From Pseudodonghicola flavimaris (GTDB lineage: Bacteria > Pseudomonadota > Alphaproteobacteria > Rhodobacterales > Rhodobacteraceae): a stretch of DNA of 64,000 nt. Positions 8,592 through 17,948 of the stretch are shown one piece after another. The notes beneath the pieces were generated by a model. It was not told the DNA's origin. It ran no database searches and saw nothing but the letters and a program-made list of their open reading frames with translations. The position numbers were made by a program, and so were the translations under genes. Where the stretch lies: assembly GCF_030164425.1 (NCBI RefSeq), contig NZ_JASNJD010000023.1:27359-91358 (forward strand). Reading direction: 5' to 3'. The first letter of the stretch is position 1. Each line of letters starts with the position of its first letter.

Positions 8592-8620
8592 AAGATAACA
8601 AAATTTAACTCACTCTCCAA
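8592..8620 (-). promoter_or_regulatory. Sigma-70-type promoter of the receiver gene
   Basis: Reading the minus strand, TTGGAG (8620-8615) and TATCTT (8597-8592) are separated by 17 bases in an AT-rich patch that stands out from the surrounding high-GC DNA. Transcription would start about 20 bases before the ATG at 8563, leaving a short leader. Confidence 0.55.
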
Positions 8621-8713
8621 GCAAGCGTTCCCCCGCCCAGGGCCGCCGGCTTGTGTCCGGGCGGCAAATCCGCTTCAAGCGGGCCGACCCCGACCGCGAC
8701 GACAGGAACCCCG

Positions 8714-9682
8714 ATGTCCCCTTGCGCCGATACGCCCGCCGACCTCGGCAAGACCCGCGACCACGGCGGCGGGATCGACGCCGCGATCGCCCGCTGGGGC
8801 GGCACCCGGGCCGACTGGCTCGATCTCTCCACCGGGATCAACCCGCAACCTTATCCGCTGCCCGATCTTGTGCCGGAGGACTGGACCGCCCTGCCCGACC
8901 GCGCCGCCTTCGCCGCGCTGGACCAGGCGGCACGGCGGCTCTGGCAGGTGCCGGCTGCGGCGGGGATCCTCGCCGCGCCCGGCGCCTCCGCCCTGATCGC
9001 GCGGATCCCGGCGCTGGCCCCGCCCGGGCGGGTGCGGATCGACGCGCCCACCTATAACGAACATGCCGCCGCCTTTGCCGCGCAGGGCTGGCAGGTGACC
9101 GATCGCGCCCCGGCAGAGGCGCGGGTGCTGGTCCATCCCAACAACCCCGACGGGCGGCTGTGGCAAGCCGCGGACGCCGATGCACCGCTGAGCGTGATCG
9201 ATGAGAGCTTCTGTGACGTCTGCCCGCAGCAGAGCCTGATCCAGCTTGCCGCCCAGCCGGGGCGGGTGGTGCTGAAGAGCTTCGGCAAATTCTGGGGGCT
9301 GGCGGGCCTCAGGCTGGGCTTTGCCATCGGCCGGCCCGAAACCCTCGCGCCGCTGCGCGACCTGATCGGCCCCTGGGCGGTCTCTGGCCCGGCGCTGCGG
9401 ATCGGCGCCCGGGCGCTGGCCGATACTGCCTGGGCCGGAACCACCCGAACGCGGCTGGCACAGGACGCCAGACGTCTGGATGCGCTGATGACCGCGCGCG
9501 GCGCGGAGATCGCCGGCGGCACCGATCTCTTCCGGCTCTATACCGTGGATGCGGCGAGGCGCTGGCAGGCGTGGCTGGCCGAGGCGCATATCTGGAGCCG
9601 GATTTTCCCCTATTCCGACCACTATCTGCGACTGGGCCTGCCCCCCGCCGCAGGCTGGGCGCGGCTGGAGGCGGCGCTGTGA
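8714..9682 (+). CDS. cobC: CobC/CobD-type threonine-phosphate decarboxylase, cobalamin biosynthesis
   Basis: A 322-residue PLP enzyme of aminotransferase class I/II. The [15 protein letters not shown] opening and the PLP-lysine motif [15 protein letters not shown] (Lys192 by my count) match the CobC (Pseudomonas naming) / CobD (Salmonella naming) group. Its product, (R)-1-amino-2-propanol phosphate, is the linker that CbiB joins to adenosylcobyric acid. The stop overlaps the GTG start of cbiB, fully consistent with that role. The ATG at 8714 follows an AGGA site. The protein is somewhat shorter than enteric CobD; naming conventions differ between pathways, so the symbol should be read with care. 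Confidence 0.88.
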   Translation: MSPCADTPADLGKTRDHGGGIDAAIARWGGTRADWLDLSTGINPQPYPLPDLVPEDWTALPDRAAFAALDQAARRLWQVPAAAGILAAPGASALIARIPALAPPGRVRIDAPTYNEHAAAFAAQGWQVTDRAPAEARVLVHPNNPDGRLWQAADADAPLSVIDESFCDVCPQQSLIQLAAQPGRVVLKSFGKFWGLAGLRLGFAIGRPETLAPLRDLIGPWAVSGPALRIGARALADTAWAGTTRTRLAQDARRLDALMTARGAEIAGGTDLFRLYTVDAARRWQAWLAEAHIWSRIFPYSDHYLRLGLPPAAGWARLEAAL

Positions 9683-10599
9683 GCACGGCGGCGATCCTGG
9701 CGGCGGCGATGCTTCTGGATGCGGTGTTCGGCGAACCGCAATGGCTTTGGGCACGGCTGCCGCACCCGGCGGTGCTGATGGGCCGGGCGGTCTCCCTGCT
9801 CGACCAGCTGCTGAACCGCGGCGGCGCCCGGATGATCAAGGGGGCGCTCGGCGCCGCGATTCTCGCATTGGCTGCCCTGTCGCTGGGCGAGGCGCTCAGC
9901 CGGCTGGGCTGGATCGTCGAGCTGCTCTGCGCCGCGGTGCTGCTGGCGCAGCGTTCGCTCGCCGATCATGTCCGCGCGGTGGCACAGGGGCTGCGTCAGG
10001 GCCTCCCGGAGGGCCGCAGCATGGTCGCCCGCATCGTCAGCCGCGACACCCGGCAGATGAGCGAGGCAGAGGTCGCCCGCGCCGCCATCGAGAGCGCCGC
10101 CGAAAACCTCTCCGACGGGGTGATCGCGCCGGCCTTCTGGTTCCTGATCCTCGGGCTGCCGGGGCTGATGCTCTATAAGGCGATCAACACCGCCGACAGC
10201 ATGATCGGCTATCGCACCCCGCGTTACGAGCAATTCGGCAAGGCCGCCGCCCGCGCCGACGATCTGCTGAACCTGATCCCCGCCCGGCTGACCGGGCTGA
10301 TCATCGCCGCGCTGACCGGATTGCTGCCCCGCTGGGGCGAGATCGTCACGGACGCCCGCCGCCACAAATCCCCCAACGCCGGCTGGCCCGAGGCCGCCAC
10401 CGCCCGCGCCCTGGACGTGGCCCTGGCCGGTCCGCGCAGCTATGACGGAGAACTGCGCGATCTGCCCTGGGTCAATGGCACCGGGCGCCGGCTGATCGGC
10501 CCGGCACAGATCGACATGGTGGTGCGGCTGCTGTGGCGGGTCTGGCTGGTGGCGCTGGGGCTGATCCTGGCCTGGGCGCTGGTGTTACCGCTATTTTGA
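9679..10599 (+). CDS. cbiB: Adenosylcobinamide-phosphate synthase (CbiB/CobD)
   Basis: A 306-residue integral membrane protein that attaches aminopropanol (phosphate) to adenosylcobyric acid in the late cobalamin pathway. Family features include [19 protein letters not shown] at the N-terminus, [37 protein letters not shown] and [24 protein letters not shown] at 9679 is the start because it overlaps the cobC stop (GTGA) and yields the conserved N-terminus. With cobC and the distant bluB at 28.2 kb it supports cobalamin synthesis in this organism. Confidence 0.95.
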   Translation: MSTAAILAAAMLLDAVFGEPQWLWARLPHPAVLMGRAVSLLDQLLNRGGARMIKGALGAAILALAALSLGEALSRLGWIVELLCAAVLLAQRSLADHVRAVAQGLRQGLPEGRSMVARIVSRDTRQMSEAEVARAAIESAAENLSDGVIAPAFWFLILGLPGLMLYKAINTADSMIGYRTPRYEQFGKAAARADDLLNLIPARLTGLIIAALTGLLPRWGEIVTDARRHKSPNAGWPEAATARALDVALAGPRSYDGELRDLPWVNGTGRRLIGPAQIDMVVRLLWRVWLVALGLILAWALVLPLF

Positions 10600-10637
10600 A
10601 TTATATTCGCTCATGTGTACCCGAGGATATTGATTTC

Positions 10638-11807
10638 ATGCGTCTTTTTGCCGGGCTCCTGACCCTTTGCCTCAGCTCCTCCGCCGCGATGGCCGACTGC
10701 GGCGGCTCTTTTTCCAGCTTTGTCGACGGCCTGAAGGCCGAGGCCCGGTCGCAGGGCCATGACCGCGCCACCGTCGATACGTTTTTCCGCGGCGTCCGCC
10801 AGGACCCGGCGGTGCTGAAGGCGGATCGCGCCCAGGGGGTGTTCCAGAAACCCTTCATCGAGTTCTCCCGCCGGCTGATCTCCAAGAACCGGCTGGACAA
10901 GGGCCGGGCGATGGCGCGCCAGTACGATGCCACCTTCAGGCGGATCGAGCGCGACTATGGCGTGTCGCGCGGGGTATTGCTGGCCTTCTGGGCCTTCGAA
11001 ACCGATTACGGCGGCTTCCAGGGCGATTTCAACACGCTGAACGCGCTGACCACGCTGGCGCATGACTGCCGCCGGCCCGAGCTGTTCCGGCCGCAGATCT
11101 TCGCCGCGCTGACCCTGTATGAGCATGGCGATTTCGACCCTCAGCGCACCACCGGCGCCTGGGCCGGGGAAATCGGCATGGTGCAGATGCTGCCGCGCGA
11201 TATCCTGATCAACGGGGTCGATGGCGATGGCGACGGCCATGTGCGGCTGAAGAGCTCCGCCCCCGATGCGCTGATGTCGGGCGCCAAGATGCTGTCGCAT
11301 CTGGGCTGGCGCGCCGGGGACCCCTGGCTGCAGGAGGTGACGGTGCCCGCCGATCTGGACTGGTCGCTGACCGGCCCGGGCCAGAGCCTGAGCGTGTCCG
11401 ACTGGGCCCGGCGTGGCGTGCGCGCGCGGGAGGACAAGCTGGCCGCAGGCAGCCTGCCCGCCTCTATCATCCTGCCACAGGGGCGCAAGGGGCCGGCCTT
11501 CATCGCCTATCCCAACTTCAACGTCTATTTCGAGTGGAACCAGAGCTTTACCTATGTGCTGACGGCAGCCTATTTCGCCAACCGGCTGGAGGGCGCGGCG
11601 ATCTACGACGCCGGCAGCCCGGAACCGGGGCTGAACGGGCCGCAGATGAAGGAGCTGCAGCGCAAACTGGCCGCCCACGGCCATGATGTCGGCAAGATCG
11701 ATGGCATCCTCGGGGCCGGCACCCGCGCCGCCGTGCAGAGCGAACAGAAGCGGCTGGGCTTGCCGGCCGATGCATGGCCCACGGTGGCGCTGCTGAACCG
11801 GCTGTAA
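10638..11807 (+). CDS. Lytic murein transglycosylase, MltB-like, with C-terminal peptidoglycan-binding domain
   Basis: A 389-residue exported enzyme that cleaves the glycan strand of peptidoglycan to form 1,6-anhydro ends. A signal peptide (MRLFAGLLTLCLSSSAAMA) without lipobox suggests a soluble periplasmic form. The SLT family 3 catalytic region has the glutamate in LAFWAFETDYGGF, the GEIGMVQMLPRD segment and the calcium-loop-like DGDGDGHV. The last 60 residues form a PG_binding_1 domain (MKELQRKLAAHGHDVGKIDGILGAG in outline). A GAGGA site precedes the ATG at 10638. It stands 38 bases after cbiB, perhaps with its own promoter in the AT-rich gap. Confidence 0.92.
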   Translation: MRLFAGLLTLCLSSSAAMADCGGSFSSFVDGLKAEARSQGHDRATVDTFFRGVRQDPAVLKADRAQGVFQKPFIEFSRRLISKNRLDKGRAMARQYDATFRRIERDYGVSRGVLLAFWAFETDYGGFQGDFNTLNALTTLAHDCRRPELFRPQIFAALTLYEHGDFDPQRTTGAWAGEIGMVQMLPRDILINGVDGDGDGHVRLKSSAPDALMSGAKMLSHLGWRAGDPWLQEVTVPADLDWSLTGPGQSLSVSDWARRGVRAREDKLAAGSLPASIILPQGRKGPAFIAYPNFNVYFEWNQSFTYVLTAAYFANRLEGAAIYDAGSPEPGLNGPQMKELQRKLAAHGHDVGKIDGILGAGTRAAVQSEQKRLGLPADAWPTVALLNRL

Positions 11808-11891
11808 CCTCCGCCTTTCGGGCCGGGGTGGCGCGTCCCGGCGGATTGCGCCCGAAACCGGTGAGGGCTCCTCAAGCCCTGGGCCGGCAGG

Positions 11892-12269
11892 TCATTTTCC
11901 CAGGCCCAATTCGAACCGGAACGGCAGCCGCCCCTCGCTGTCGCGCACCAACATGCGCATCTGCCCGTCTTTCAGGTAGACGGCACAATCCCTGTAGCCC
12001 TCGCCCAGGTCGACACAAATCTTGCCGCCGGGCTGGACACTGAAGCGGCCGAAATCGCGCCATCCGCCGGCATCGATGACGTCGGCCTCAAAGCCGCGGC
12101 GCACCGACCCGTCCGGCGCCAGGAACGGCTGACTGGGATCGTAGAACCGCATCGGCGCGTCCTGATGCAATGTGCCCGGCCAGTCGCCCTGCCCGAAAAC
12201 GCCCCACTCCTGCGCGGCAAGCACCGCAGGTAACAGACAGAGACTCAGCGCAAGCAGAGGGGTGTTCAT
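11892..12269 (-). CDS. Small secreted hypothetical protein
   Basis: A 125-residue protein with a clear cleavable signal peptide (MNTPLLALSLCLLPAVLAAQE) and a mature part of about 105 residues containing two cysteines (KICVDLGEGYRDCAVYL) that could form a disulfide. I recognise no domain. The ATG at 12269 is preferred over one 18 bases upstream since it gives a standard signal peptide and has GGGA five bases before it. It ends convergent with the MltB gene; smc lies downstream on the other side. Probably periplasmic, function unknown. Confidence 0.65.
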   Translation of the reverse strand: MNTPLLALSLCLLPAVLAAQEWGVFGQGDWPGTLHQDAPMRFYDPSQPFLAPDGSVRRGFEADVIDAGGWRDFGRFSVQPGGKICVDLGEGYRDCAVYLKDGQMRMLVRDSEGRLPFRFELGLGK

Positions 12270-12329
12270 AATGTCCCAGTTTGCCACAGAGACCGCGCCC
12301 CATGCAAATCCAGACGCGAAAAAACCCCA

Positions 12330-15300
12330 TCAGGCAACGAGTTGTTCGGCCTTTTTCAGATCGACGGAGACCAGCTGGCTGACCCCCTGTTCCTGCATGG
12401 TCACGCCGAACAGCCGGTCCATCCGGCTCATCGTCACGGCGTGGTGGGTGATGATCAGGAACCGGGTTTCGGTGCGGCGGCACATCTCGTCCAGCAGGTC
12501 GCAAAAACGGGTGACATTGGCATCGTCGAGCGGGGCGTCGACCTCGTCCAGCACACAGATCGGCGCCGGGTTGGCCAGGAACACCGCGAAGATCAGCGCC
12601 AGCGCCGTCAGCGTCTGTTCGCCGCCCGACAGCAGCGACAGCGTCGACAGCTTCTTGCCCGGCGGCTGGCACATGATCTCCAGCCCGGCTTCAAGCGGGT
12701 CTTCGCTCTCGACCATGACCAGATTGGCCTCGCCACCGCCAAAGAGATGGGTGAAGAGCAGCGCGAAGTTGCTGTTGACCTGCTCGAACGCCGTCAGCAG
12801 CCGTTCCCGGCCCTCGCGGTTCAGCCCGGCGATACCGCCGCGCAGCGCCTTGATCGCCTCTTCCAGATCGGTCTTTTCACTGCTCAGCGTATCGAATTCT
12901 TCCTGCACCTCCCGGGCGTCTTCCTCGGCCCGCAGGTTGACCGCGCCGAGCGCCTCGCGCTGGCGCTTGAAGCGGTTCACATCCGCCTCCAATACGTCGG
13001 AGCCCGGCATCTCCTCCGGCACGACATCGAGACTGCTCAACAGCTGGTCCGGCGTCTGTTCCAGATCCTCGCTGATCCGCTCGACGGCGGCGTGAACGGT
13101 CTCGCGGGCGGCCTCGGTGCGGGCCTCGGCGGCGGCGCGGGCCTCCCGCGCGTCAGAGGCATGGCGTTCGGCGTCGCGTTCGGTCTGGATGGCCGCGCGC
13201 TGGCGGGCCTCGCCGGCGGCGAGCAGATCGGAGGCCTGCTGGCGCCGGTCCTCGGCCTTCTCGGTCTGCTCCGCCAGCTCCTCGCGGCGGTCGGCGATCT
13301 GTTCGGGCACGGCCCGCGCCTCGAACAGCTCCTCTTCCGAGCCTTCCTTGCGCTCGACCAGCTCCGCAATCCGCCGTTCCGCGGTTTCCAGGCGGTGGCG
13401 CCAGCCGCTCAGTTCCTTGGTCACTTCCTGCGACCGGCGGGTGCGGGCTTCGCCCTCACGACGCAATTCGTCATGCGCGGAGCGTCGGGTCAGCATGGTG
13501 ATCCGCGCTGCCTCCACCGTCTGGCGGATTGCCTCCACCTGTGCCCGGGCGGTGTCCAGATCGCCCAGATCGGCCAGCCCGGCCTCGGCCTCGCGCAGAC
13601 GGCTGCGGGCGGCCATCGCCTCTTCCTTATGGCGGGTCACCGCCAGCCCGAGGTTTTCCAGCTTGCCGCGCGACAGGTTGCGGTCGGCCTCTGCCCGGCT
13701 CAGCGCCCGGGCAGCGTCGGCGACGCGCTGATCGGCGGTGCGGCGGGCGGCGCGGGCGGCCTTGTCGGCTTCGGTCACCTCGGCCAGCTTGCGGCTCAGC
13801 GCCTCATGCGCGGCGCGGGCGCCATCGGCCCGGGCGGTGACCTGTTCCAGCTCCTGTTTCAGCGCTTCCAGCCGGTTCAGCTGTTCCAGCCGCAGCGCCG
13901 CGGCGGAAGGCGCATCTTCGGCCCAGGCGCGGAACCCGTCCCAGCGCCAGAGATCGCCTTCGAGAGTCACCAGCCGTTGCCCCGGTTTCAGCAGCGGCTG
14001 CAGCCGGCCGGCCTCATCCGCCTCGATCACGCCGATCTGGCCGATCCGGCGCGCCAGAACCTCCGGCACGGTGACATAATTCGACAGGGCGACCACACCT
14101 TCGGGCAGCGGCTGCGGCGCCGGATAACCCGGCAGCGGGCTCCAGCCCGAAGGGCCGTCGGCCTCCACCACGGGCGCGCGCAGATCGTCGGCCAGCGCCG
14201 CCCCCAGCGCCTTTTCATAGCCCGGCTGCACCCGCAGCAGATCGAGCAGCTGACCGCCCTCGGCGGTGTCGCGGGCGACCAGCTTGGCCAGCGCTGCGGT
14301 CTCGGCGCGTAGCGCGCCGGCCTCGCCCTCCGCCTCGGAGCGCTGCGCCCGCGCCTCGGCCTCGCGGGCCTGGGTCTCGCCACGCAGTTCCTCGGCGGCG
14401 GTCAGCGCCTCTTCGGCGGCCTCGGCGGCCTCGCGCGCCTCTTCCTCGGCCTCGCGGGCGGCTTCAAACGCCTCTTCGGCCTGGTCCACTGCCGCCTCGG
14501 CTGCTTCGACCGCCTCGGTCGCGCGGGCCTCTTCGGCCTCCGACCGGGCGAGGGTCTTGCGGTTGTCCTCCAACAGGCGCTGCGCCGACTGGTGGCGCGC
14601 CGCCAGCCGGGCGACATCCTCGGTCTCCTGCGACAGATGCTCTTCGCGCTCTTGCAGGACCGAGGCCGCCTCATGCGCCAGCTCGGCAGCTTCCGCCAGC
14701 TTGTCGGCCTGCCCTTCGCTGGCCTTGGCCAGTTCGCGGGCTTCCCATTCCAGCCGTTCGATGGTCTCGCCGGCATCGCGGTTCAGACCGCTTTCCCGGT
14801 CGATATCGCGGGCCAGCTGTTCGATCCGCGCACTCAGCGTCTCGATGGTCTTGCGGGCGCGGGCCTCCTCGTCGGCGAGGGTTTCGCGCTCCACCTGCAA
14901 CCGCTGCAGCACGGCGCTGGCGATCGCCTCCTCCTCGCGCAGGGGGGGCATCGCCTCATCCGCCTCGGCCCGGGCGCGGGTGGCCTGGGTGGCGGCGGCC
15001 TCGGCACGGGCGGCCTCGGTCACCCTCTCGCGCAGCACAGCCTCGGCCGCCAGCCGGGCCTCATCCGCCTCGCGCCAGCGCCGATAGAGCAGCATCCCCT
15101 CCGCCAGCCGGAGCTGGGTGCCGATCTCGCGATAGCGTGCCGCCTGCCGGGCCTGGCGCGCCAGTTGCCCCAGCTGGCCGCCCAGCTGCTCCAGAACGTC
15201 GTCGACCCGGGTCAGGTTGGTCTCGGTGCCGCGCAGCTTCAGCTCGGCCTCATGCCGGCGCTGATAAAGCCCGGAAATCCCCGCCGCCTCTTCCAGGATC

Positions 15301-15785
15301 CGCCGCCGCGCGGTGGGCTTGGCGTTGATCAGCTCGGAAATCTGCCCCTGCCGCACCAGCGAGGGCGAGTGCGCCCCCGTAGAAGCATCGGCGAACAGCA
15401 TCTGCACATCGCGGGCGCGCACGTCCTTGCTGTTGGCCTTATAGGCAGAACCGACATCGCGGGTGATCCGCCGCACGATCTCAAGCGAATCGGCGTCGTT
15501 GAATCCCGCCGGCGCCAGCCGGTCGGCGTTGTCGATGATCAGCGCCACTTCGGCGAAGTTGCGCGCGGGGCGCGAAGAGGCCCCGGCGAAGATCACGTCC
15601 TCCATGCCGGAGCCGCGCATCGCCTTGGCCCGGGTCTCCCCCATCACCCAGCGCAGCGCCTCCAGCAGATTCGACTTGCCGCAGCCGTTCGGCCCCACCA
15701 CCCCGGTCAGCCCTTCGGCGATGATCAGGTCGGTCGGATCGACAAAGCTTTTGAAGCCGGTCAGTTTGAGGCGGGTAAAGCGCAA
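12330..15785 (-). CDS. smc: Chromosome segregation protein SMC
   Basis: A 1151-residue SMC ATPase that, with ScpA/ScpB, compacts and segregates the origin region. The N-terminal head has Walker A GPNGCGKS (residues 31-38). Long coiled-coil arms flank a hinge around residues 500-620. The C-terminal head has the ABC signature LLSGGEQTLTALAL near residue 1048 and Walker B CVLDEVDAPLDD near 1080. The start codon is TTG (15785); the nearby ATG at 15796 is out of frame and no strong ribosome-binding site is evident, hinting at limited translation. scpA and scpB are not adjacent. A 16-base palindrome lies about 100 bases upstream. Confidence 0.97.
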   Translation of the reverse strand: MRFTRLKLTGFKSFVDPTDLIIAEGLTGVVGPNGCGKSNLLEALRWVMGETRAKAMRGSGMEDVIFAGASSRPARNFAEVALIIDNADRLAPAGFNDADSLEIVRRITRDVGSAYKANSKDVRARDVQMLFADASTGAHSPSLVRQGQISELINAKPTARRRILEEAAGISGLYQRRHEAELKLRGTETNLTRVDDVLEQLGGQLGQLARQARQAARYREIGTQLRLAEGMLLYRRWREADEARLAAEAVLRERVTEAARAEAAATQATRARAEADEAMPPLREEEAIASAVLQRLQVERETLADEEARARKTIETLSARIEQLARDIDRESGLNRDAGETIERLEWEARELAKASEGQADKLAEAAELAHEAASVLQEREEHLSQETEDVARLAARHQSAQRLLEDNRKTLARSEAEEARATEAVEAAEAAVDQAEEAFEAAREAEEEAREAAEAAEEALTAAEELRGETQAREAEARAQRSEAEGEAGALRAETAALAKLVARDTAEGGQLLDLLRVQPGYEKALGAALADDLRAPVVEADGPSGWSPLPGYPAPQPLPEGVVALSNYVTVPEVLARRIGQIGVIEADEAGRLQPLLKPGQRLVTLEGDLWRWDGFRAWAEDAPSAAALRLEQLNRLEALKQELEQVTARADGARAAHEALSRKLAEVTEADKAARAARRTADQRVADAARALSRAEADRNLSRGKLENLGLAVTRHKEEAMAARSRLREAEAGLADLGDLDTARAQVEAIRQTVEAARITMLTRRSAHDELRREGEARTRRSQEVTKELSGWRHRLETAERRIAELVERKEGSEEELFEARAVPEQIADRREELAEQTEKAEDRRQQASDLLAAGEARQRAAIQTERDAERHASDAREARAAAEARTEAARETVHAAVERISEDLEQTPDQLLSSLDVVPEEMPGSDVLEADVNRFKRQREALGAVNLRAEEDAREVQEEFDTLSSEKTDLEEAIKALRGGIAGLNREGRERLLTAFEQVNSNFALLFTHLFGGGEANLVMVESEDPLEAGLEIMCQPPGKKLSTLSLLSGGEQTLTALALIFAVFLANPAPICVLDEVDAPLDDANVTRFCDLLDEMCRRTETRFLIITHHAVTMSRMDRLFGVTMQEQGVSQLVSVDLKKAEQLVA

Positions 15786-15886
15786 GGGGCGACCATCGTG
15801 ATTCCTGTTGAACCTGAAATTTGCGCTCTCTGGCCGATCAGAGTCAACCGCCCGCCCCCTGCATCTGGCAGAGAGACGCCGGTTAT

Positions 15887-15902
15887 CCCCAATATATTGG
15901 GG
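15887..15902. promoter_or_regulatory. Perfect palindrome CCCCAATATATTGGGG upstream of smc
   Basis: A perfect 16-base palindrome sits in the 151-base gap between the lipoprotein stop and the smc start, about 100 bases before smc. Its core CAATATATTG recurs upstream of mipZ at 33435-33444 with the same CCCC on the left side. It has the form of an operator for a dimeric regulator; an AT-rich centre makes a terminator unlikely. Confidence 0.45.
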
Positions 15903-15936
15903 CGTCTACGCGGACTTCCCGACACGAGCCATCCAG

Positions 15937-16332
15937 CTAGACCGGCCCCTTCGGATCGCAGCGATAGGCCGGGGGCGCCGCGGCCGTCGCCACCGTCGCT
16001 GCCGCCAGCCGGTGGCAGGACATCACCACGCCGGGCGGCTTGCCGGCGCAGGACAGTTTGGCCACGACCACCGCCTGATCGCCCCGCACCTTGGTCACCT
16101 TGCAGCCGCTGACCAGCATCATCGCCAGTGCCGCGCGGGTACGCACCGGCTCAAACCGCGGCGCGAATTCACGGTTGATACGGATCGCCTCTGCGGTCTT
16201 TTCGCCGAGTCGGACATCGAAGACGCTGCCATTCACCGCGATCCGCGTCGCCGGTTTCCCCCGATAGGGGAGCGAGGGCGTGTTGCACGCCGCCAGCATC
16301 GCCAGACCGAGGATCGCCATCAGATATCGCAT
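15937..16332 (-). CDS. Putative lipoprotein
   Basis: A 131-residue protein with a lipoprotein signal peptide: MRYLMAILGLAMLAACNTP has a lipobox LAAC with the modifiable cysteine at residue 16. The mature part contains three more cysteines (SGCKV, LSCAG, MSCHR) and ends RCDPKGPV. No domain recognised; presumably anchored to a membrane leaflet facing the periplasm. It is divergent from the FadR-type regulator and upstream of smc on the same strand. Confidence 0.7.
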   Translation of the reverse strand: MRYLMAILGLAMLAACNTPSLPYRGKPATRIAVNGSVFDVRLGEKTAEAIRINREFAPRFEPVRTRAALAMMLVSGCKVTKVRGDQAVVVAKLSCAGKPPGVVMSCHRLAAATVATAAAPPAYRCDPKGPV

Positions 16333-16476
16333 GGTGAAAAGGCTGCCAGAGCAAGGTTAACAGATGGCTAAGCCCGGCCCGCCGCCATCCGCCGCCGGTC
16401 AAGGTCGCCGGTCAAGGTGGCTTGAGCCGTGGCGGGCGCCCCCCTATAACCGCAGGACCCCAGGTCCGGAGCCCAC

Positions 16477-17241
16477 ATGCCGTTCCACAAAGTCCAGCCC
16501 GAAAAGCTGTCCGCTGCCGTTGTCCGCCAGATCGAGGAACTGATCCTGCGCGGCGTTCTCCGCCCGGGCGAGCGGCTGCCCTCGGAACGCGATCTGGCCA
16601 TCCGGCTCGGTGTCTCGCGCCCGTCGTTGCGCGACGCCATTGCCGAGCTGCAGCAGGACGGGTTGCTGACCACCCGCGCCGGCGCCGGCATCTTCGTCGC
16701 AGAAGTGCTGAATTCCGCCTTTTCCCCGGCGCTGATCCGGCTTTTCGCCCGGCACGACGAAGCGGTCTTCGACTACCTCTCCTTTCGCCGTGACATGGAG
16801 GGGCTCGCTGCCGAACGGGCCGCCCGGCTCGGCTCGGACAGTGATCTGAAGGTGATCCAGACCCTGTTCGACCGGATGGAAGCCGCACCGCCCGGCGGCG
16901 ACAGCGCCGCCGAGCTCGACAGCCAATTCCATTCCGCCATCATCGATGCCAGCCACAATGTGGTGATGCTGCACATGATGCGGGCGATGTACGATCTGCT
17001 GCGGCAAGGGGTCTTCTACAACCGCAAGGTGATGTTTCAGCAGCGCACCTCCCGCGCGGCGCTGCTGGACCAGCACCGGGCGATCAACGCGGCGCTGCAG
17101 GCCCGTGACCCTGCCGCCGCCCGCGCTGCGGTGGAGGCGCATCTGGACTATGTCCGCGCCGCGCTGGAAGATCAGCGCCGGGCGGAGCGGAACGAGACCG
17201 TCGCGCGTCAGCGGCTCGAACACGAGAACAGCAAGGGCTGA
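16477..17241 (+). CDS. GntR/FadR family transcriptional regulator
   Basis: A 254-residue regulator: an N-terminal winged helix (LILRGVLRPGERLPSERDL, then LGVSRPSLRDAIAELQQDG, residues about 20-65) and a C-terminal all-helical FCD ligand domain in which the metal-binding aspartate and histidines can be seen (DSQFHSAI, and DQHRAI and AHLDYV later). The pattern is closest to PdhR/LldR-type regulators that sense pyruvate, lactate or similar organic acids, but no target gene lies next to it, so the effector is unknown. A GGAG site precedes the ATG. A bidirectional terminator separates it from the atp operon. Confidence 0.88.
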   Translation: MPFHKVQPEKLSAAVVRQIEELILRGVLRPGERLPSERDLAIRLGVSRPSLRDAIAELQQDGLLTTRAGAGIFVAEVLNSAFSPALIRLFARHDEAVFDYLSFRRDMEGLAAERAARLGSDSDLKVIQTLFDRMEAAPPGGDSAAELDSQFHSAIIDASHNVVMLHMMRAMYDLLRQGVFYNRKVMFQQRTSRAALLDQHRAINAALQARDPAAARAAVEAHLDYVRAALEDQRRAERNETVARQRLEHENSKG

Positions 17242-17330
17242 CACGCCTCGCTGCGTCGCGCTCCGACTGACGCTATCCGGCGGCAAGACCGCCCGGACGC
17301 CCCTGCCGCCCGACACCAGCCGCAAAAAGA

Positions 17331-17356
17331 AAAACCCGGCACGATGGCCGGGTTTT
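17331..17356. terminator. Bidirectional intrinsic terminator between GntR gene and atp operon
   Basis: A 10-bp perfect stem (AAAACCCGGC with its complement) and a 6-base loop. The minus-strand transcript leaves the stem with TTTTTCTTTTTG, an excellent terminator for the atp operon; the plus strand ends in TTTTCTG, adequate for the regulator gene. Confidence 0.85.
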
Positions 17357-17383
17357 CTGATGATCTGTCGCGGAGCGCCGGGC

Positions 17384-17944
17384 TCAGTGCAGCTTGGCGT
17401 CCACCTCGGCGATGGCCTCGTCGATCAGCTTGTTCGCCTCAGCGGCGGACATCTGCTTGGCGATCACCTCATTGGCGGCCGACACGGCGATGACCACGGC
17501 CTGATCGCGCACCTCTTTGACGGCGGCGGCTTCGGCAGAGGCGATCTGCTCCTGCGCGGCGGTCAGACGGCGGGCGATGGATTTCTCCAGATCGAGCTTC
17601 GCCTGCTCGGCCGCTGCGGTGGCATCGGTACGGGCGTTGGCGACGATGCGCTCGGCCTGTTCCTGCACTTCCTTCTGCTTGCGCTCGTAAGAGGCCAGCA
17701 GGGTCTGGGCTTCTTCCCGCAGAGCGCGGGCTTCGTCCAGCTCGGACTTGATCCCTTCGGCCCGCTTGTCCAGCAGGCCGCCGATCATGCCGGGCACCTT
17801 GAAGTAGGCCAGAATCGCCAGGAAGACGATGAAGGCCAGCAGCACCACGAAGTTGGTGTTGTGCAGCGAGAAGAACGGGCCGCTGGCGGCCAGCGCCGGG
17901 CTGGTGCCTGCCAGCATCAGGATCAGAGCGGAAAGACTGCGCAT
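17384..17944 (-). CDS. atpF: ATP synthase Fo subunit b
   Basis: One of two non-identical peripheral-stalk subunits linking Fo to F1 and resisting rotation. A 186-residue protein with an N-terminal segment that looks like a cleavable signal (MRSLSALILMLAGTSPALA), then a membrane helix (FVVLLAFIVFLAILAYF) followed by a long charged coiled coil (residues about 60-165). It is the last gene of the atpI-B-E-F'-F operon, 4 bases after atpF', and ends just before an intrinsic terminator. Having separate b and b' genes is typical of photosynthetic bacteria and their alphaproteobacterial relatives. Confidence 0.94.
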   Translation of the reverse strand: MRSLSALILMLAGTSPALAASGPFFSLHNTNFVVLLAFIVFLAILAYFKVPGMIGGLLDKRAEGIKSELDEARALREEAQTLLASYERKQKEVQEQAERIVANARTDATAAAEQAKLDLEKSIARRLTAAQEQIASAEAAAVKEVRDQAVVIAVSAANEVIAKQMSAAEANKLIDEAIAEVDAKLH

Positions 17945-17948
17945 TCCC

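Noticed and set aside
8651..8713. Upstream in-frame extension of the CobC gene (21 residues).
   Set aside because: It has no family similarity, and the ATG at 8714 has a better-placed AGGA site.
11220..11240. DGDGDGHV motif suggesting an EF-hand calcium protein.
   Set aside because: This is the usual calcium-loop-like element of MltB-type lytic transglycosylases, not a separate domain.
12342..14312. A 656-codon plus-strand frame inside smc.
   Set aside because: Lies wholly opposite the SMC coiled coil and hinge; composition is that of a shadow frame.
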